The position numbers and the translations under genes were made by a program. Under the pieces are notes generated by a model. It was not told the origin of the DNA and made no database searches. It was given only the letters and a program-made list of their open reading frames with translations. Below, piece after piece: positions 60,270 to 64,000 of a DNA stretch of 64,000 bases; the stretch's first letter is position 1, and each line of letters starts with the position of its first letter. Source of the DNA: Tetrastigma voinierianum. Lineage: Eukaryota > Streptophyta > Magnoliopsida > Vitales > Vitaceae. Where the stretch lies: positions 80,941-144,940 of the forward strand of contig JAEQBH010000896.1 of assembly GCA_016808115.1 (NCBI GenBank), given 5' to 3'.

Positions 60270-60540
60270 GGTTACATTAAATGTCGCACCATTTCCTGGT
60301 TCGTACATTTTTAATTCTCTATCGAGACATAAAGAAAGTCCGTCGCGATAGAAATTCAACATTCATTGTTGACAGAGCCCATCAAATGTCGCGACACAGC
60401 ATAGTATGTTGCAAAATTTCTTTAAGGGTAATTTGAATTTATGTCGTGACATAACAGTTTTATGTTGCAACATAAATTTCTTTTTAAATTTGTTTCTATC
60501 TAACCGTGTCGCGACATACGTAAAAGCATGTCATGAACTT
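60270..60540. repeat. Second GTCGCGAC cluster, inside A2 internal region
   Basis: GTCGCGAC at about 60390 and 60510, plus GTCGCGAT, GTCGTGAC, GTTGCAAC and GTCATGAA forms. Lies upstream of the third ORF rather than in an LTR. Confidence 0.7.
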
Positions 60541-61019
60541 AATCAAGTTTTCCTCGAAATTACATCTTTCTCATGTTTTCTCTCATAATACATTTAAAAC
60601 AACCTATATCCACTCATACTCAGTTCTTCATTCAATCTGCCATGCCTAGATATTCAAAATATGTTTTTATTCAAGCAACAAAACATTCCCAAAACATTCA
60701 GATATGCATTATCCTTAAAGATGTGTGTGTGTGGAATTGAATTACTCCCCTTGTAGTCATTTTTTGCATATTTTCTTTTGGAAACTATTTGCTTCTTAAA
60801 ATGGTTCTTCTTTCAATTTTTTCTTCATTTTCCTTAAAATCAACAACAACTAAAATAAAACTACTAACAGATTAAGCTGAAACATCAAATACTTAAAATT
60901 CTACTGAATAAGTCAGACTAAACAAAAACAAACAAAATGAAAATCCTTGCTTAAGTTGCCTCCCAAGAAGCTGCTCAGTTTAATGTCCTTAGATAGACAT
61001 TTTCTGTAATTTGCCTTCT

Positions 61020-62430
61020 CTTCAGCTTCGTTTTGCTTGCTCCTCTAGTCTGAGCTCTTCTTCATTGGTTCAATCTCCATGCATGACTTGTCCTACATTT
61101 TCTTACTTCCTTGCAATTCATCACTACCTCTCATTCCAGCTTGGTGATATTTAGATTGACCTCGCATCATTGAAATGTATTGGATTGGCTTCAAGGATGT
61201 GGGCCAATACCCTACTTGAGTCTCCAAGTTTCTTAACGTAGCATCATATTCGTTTCGCTACTGGGGCCAGGTTAGCTTGGAAATTTCAAGTTCAACAAAT
61301 TTTTTCTCATGCACATTCAGGATCCTTTTGTTCTCTCTCATAAATTGCAGCACCTAATCTTCAAAGATTTGAGTTCTTTTCTACCCCTGATATTCTCCTC
61401 TGTTGTCCCTATGTTGCTGCTGCTGTTGAAACCCAGGCTGAGTATAAGCCTGATGGTGGTTCTGTCCATGTCTAGGGCCTTGTTATGCTCCACCATACGA
61501 AACGTTCTTGTGGTTCCTCAATGCCGGAGGTGTGTTAAGTCAAGCCAGCTTGAAGTGGTAACTTCTCTACTCATTCATATACTGCTTCCTCAACTTGGTA
61601 GGGCTCTTCCTCATAAATTCCTAAACACTACTCTTCTTTCTCACCTGTTCCAACTTCATGTGCAAGGTGCATCCTCCTCTCATTGCTACTCAAAATTGCT
61701 CATTACTACATCTAGTTCGCTCCTAAAGATCTCAGATGGATTCTCAGAAGCCGCATTCGCAAGGTCTTCAATAACTTGCCCGCTCCTCCTGACTTCTTTA
61801 AATCCTCCACAACAGATTTAATTCACCATACCTGAAGTATAATTCACATGGTAGAAAATGTCCATCCTGTGTTGTCAAATCTATCCCATGCATGTGGCAC
61901 CTCTCTTCAAGAATCTCATGAACCTCTCCCATGTTGTGTGTAGATTCCCATCCTTCTTCATTAACACAATGATTTCTCCTCTCTCAACAAAGAGCCGGAA
62001 AGAGAAAAATCATCATGAATGCTCCACCACCTCTTCCCAAGTATTCACTAATCCCATCACAAAGGAGTCAAACCATGGCTACTACACTTCAAATGAGAAT
62101 GGAAGAGTAGTTTGGATGTTAATGTATCTTACTCCACCCAGTATCAGCAATAACGCCAATCTGCAAATCCCTAAGTGTCATTTGGATCTTCGAAGGTGGC
62201 CAAGGAACTTGTGTTGCCGAACCATTGTAATCAAAGTCAGTTTCGGGCCAAAGTTGTTTCGCTTCAATCTGGGGATTGTCTCACAAAGACAAGATTCTTC
62301 TCGATCACATGCCCAAAATTCCTCCTCCATTGTTTTAAAGCCTCTCAGGTCTCTTTTGTTTCTTCTTCTTCGAATAGTCTCGACTTTTTCTATTTGATGA
62401 GCCATACTTATCTTCAAAAATCAGTAGTTT
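61020..62430 (-). pseudogene. gag of A2
   Basis: Starting from the right, the minus strand reads MAHQIEKVETIRRRRNKRD, ETIPRLKRNNFGPKLTLITM and, after a frame change, FEDPNDTLRDLQIGVI. This is the N-terminal Athila Gag region. Further left are a Gln-rich segment (QPGFQQQQQ near 61.43 kb), then FMRENKRILNVHEKKF and TLRNLETQV near 61.2-61.35 kb, the conserved coiled C-terminus. Several stops and frame changes. Function would be particle formation. Confidence 0.75.
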
Positions 62431-62901
62431 TTCTTAGATTTCTGGTCCTTTCAATTTCGTATCTGGGAGGCAGCACCCCCGCTTCGATTTTCTATGCATT
62501 TAATATATTCTCCCGAAAGTGGAAACACATCGAGATCAAATAGAGTCAGTGATAACAAAAATTATATATTCATTAAGCTTCCAAAAATATCAGTAGCTTA
62601 TTCACCTATTGCTGCTAAAACTGTTTTTGTTGATTTTCTGCAATTTTTGTAAAACAAAGAAAAATGTCTAAATTAGCATTTCTCTCTTTTTTCAGAATAT
62701 TGACTTTTAAATTCTTGTAGATCCCCAAGAATCTGCACCAAAAACTTGTTGAGTTAATTAAAATGCTATATAACAACATTTTCCTAGCCATCATTAACAA
62801 AGACTAACTAGAATCCAGGTAATCTACACTTAAACATGATAAGACCATATTTTGCGTGATATTCAAATTTTAAACACCATCATCAAAGGATTATTATCTA
62901 A

Positions 62902-62925
62902 CTCGCAACGACGCCAAAAAACTCA
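62902..62925 (-). other. tRNA-Asp primer-binding site of A2
   Basis: GCAACGACGCCAAAAA on plus gives TTTTTGGCGTCGTTGC on the sense strand, one base from TGGCGCCGTTGC. Confidence 0.8.
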
Positions 62926-64000
62926 CAATTAAATATAACTTGCACGCCTTACAAGAAGAATAATTTTATTCACTAAACTCAATTAAAGATTTACTTTGGT
63001 CTTAAAACTCCGCAAGTGCAATGTGTCAAAATAAGTAATAAAGTGGACCTATAAGTCCCGATATCGCGCTCTACAGAGATTGAAGAAATCAAACTTCACC
63101 TGATTCGAACTACTCAAGTTCTACACTATTCAACGTCTATTTTAGATGAAAATTTAGTAACCTAATAAAATTGTAATAACTAGAACTTAAGCATCTAATA
63201 TATAAAGTGAAAAGTTAAACTTAAATATAAACTGACCGGGAATCCGCATTGTCGAAGTAAACACTGGATTTCACTGCTGTGAAATTGTCAATTCCTGCAT
63301 CCTAATCTCTTTATATTTTCCCCCGAGTTAGAATCTGAATTTGTTAAGAGACAAGATAGTATAGTTTGGATTCCTCCTCTAACCATACTTTTCATTGTGT
63401 AGAGGTTCATGTTCATTTCTGAAACATGATTCTAATCAATTACTTGTAATTAGAATTTCTCCTCAGAAGATCCGGGGTATTTTTCTTTTCCAATACTTCA
63501 TGCCTGCTTCTTAGCGACGTGCATTTCTTGGCTTCCCAAGACAGGGCAATTGCTAGATTCCTACAAAATGAATGATGTCTCATCCTTAAGATTTGAAAGA
63601 GTTTTCCCTTTCCTTGATTAGATCTCATGCTAACACTGGATCAAGATCATTCTACCATAACAAGGAGAGATCTCTAATTGATTAAATTGATATATCACTC
63701 AACCCATTCTCAAACCATGAGCAAATTGAGGATTTATCTAAGTAACCTCTCAGAGCTCATTAGTTCTTCAATATTACTAACATACTCCCAAGTAAATCGA
63801 TCTAAGCTCTCAGAATCTCCATTTCTCAGGTCACCCGTAGGGCCTCTCGAAATCAGAGCTGTGACAATAACTTTCACGGGTATAAGCTACTAAAATCGGG
63901 AACAAGCACTTCAAGAATGAAGACCATTCAAATAAATTCAAGATTCAACTCGTGAAATTTTTTCTTCTCATTTTAAAGAAAGACCATAACTAACATCATA
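62926..64000 (-). repeat. 5' LTR of A2 (runs off the window)
   Basis: Aligns with 48236-48770 and then, beyond E's insertion point, with 54332 onward (for example TTGATTAAATTGATATATCA near 54.55 and 63.68 kb). This is the intact-side reference for the shared LTR. Confidence 0.85.

Larger units (their letters stand above)
56509..62925 (-). mobile_element. Internal region of Athila-like element A2 (no pol)
   Basis: Between the shared LTR and the right LTR. Reading on -: primer site, gag (about 62.43-61.02 kb), a CTTCTTGGGAGGCAAC block near 60.95 kb of the kind found after pol in Athila elements, a second palindrome cluster, the third ORF (59978-58797), and a long 3' untranslated part with an extra polypurine-like motif at 57447-57466. 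Reverse transcriptase, RNase H and integrase are absent. Confidence 0.75.

Noticed and set aside
61309..61821. 170-aa plus-strand frame and the 179-aa frame at 61858-62397
   Set aside because: They are antisense to the gag of A2, whose minus-strand blocks are recognisable; no domain is visible on plus.

Overview
This 64-kb window looks like heterochromatic DNA of a flowering plant, built almost entirely of nested, decayed LTR retrotransposons. I see no intact host gene, no rRNA or tRNA gene that I can support, no CRISPR array and nothing prokaryotic. The plant assignment rests on Athila/Tat-type Ty3-gypsy proteins, primer-binding sites complementary to tRNA-Asp or initiator tRNA-Met, a Tekay/Del-like chromovirus polymerase and a copia-type LTR. 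I cannot name the species.

Layout: 1-4222 is the 3' end of an Athila-like element (family A, + strand) with a roughly 3-kb LTR full of GTCGCGAC palindromes. 4223 to about 9.4 kb is a truncated Tat element: integrase end on +, a 24-bp repeat array, and a large broken gene on - with two convincing GT-AG introns. 9.4-11.6 kb is unresolved repeat-like DNA. 11584-18505 is a complete non-autonomous element (F, - strand, target duplication GGTCT). 18.5-22.45 kb is AT-rich and featureless. 22451-23020 is a copia LTR, primer site and leader. From 23021 to about 48.06 kb lies a chromovirus (C, - strand); element B (26424-31007, +, target duplication CTTTT) sits inside its LTR and element D (37322-46702, +) inside its gag. 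From about 48.06 kb to the window end is a tandem family A array on - (A2), whose shared LTR is split by element E (48771-54331, -).

B, D, E and F share LTR ends (TGATTAGTGCC ... GAATCA), a tRNA-Asp-type primer site, gag C-terminal coding and a 3'-UTR motif. None has a recognisable reverse transcriptase or integrase, so they would need helper enzymes from elsewhere. A2 also has gag and the plant-specific third ORF but no pol. Only C preserves a recognisable protease-RT-integrase, and it is riddled with stops and frameshifts.

The order of events read from the nesting is: copia, then C into copia, then B and D into C; and separately A2, then E into A2's LTR. Paired LTRs differ by many small indels and clustered changes as well as substitutions, so some of the reading-frame damage may be sequencing error rather than age.
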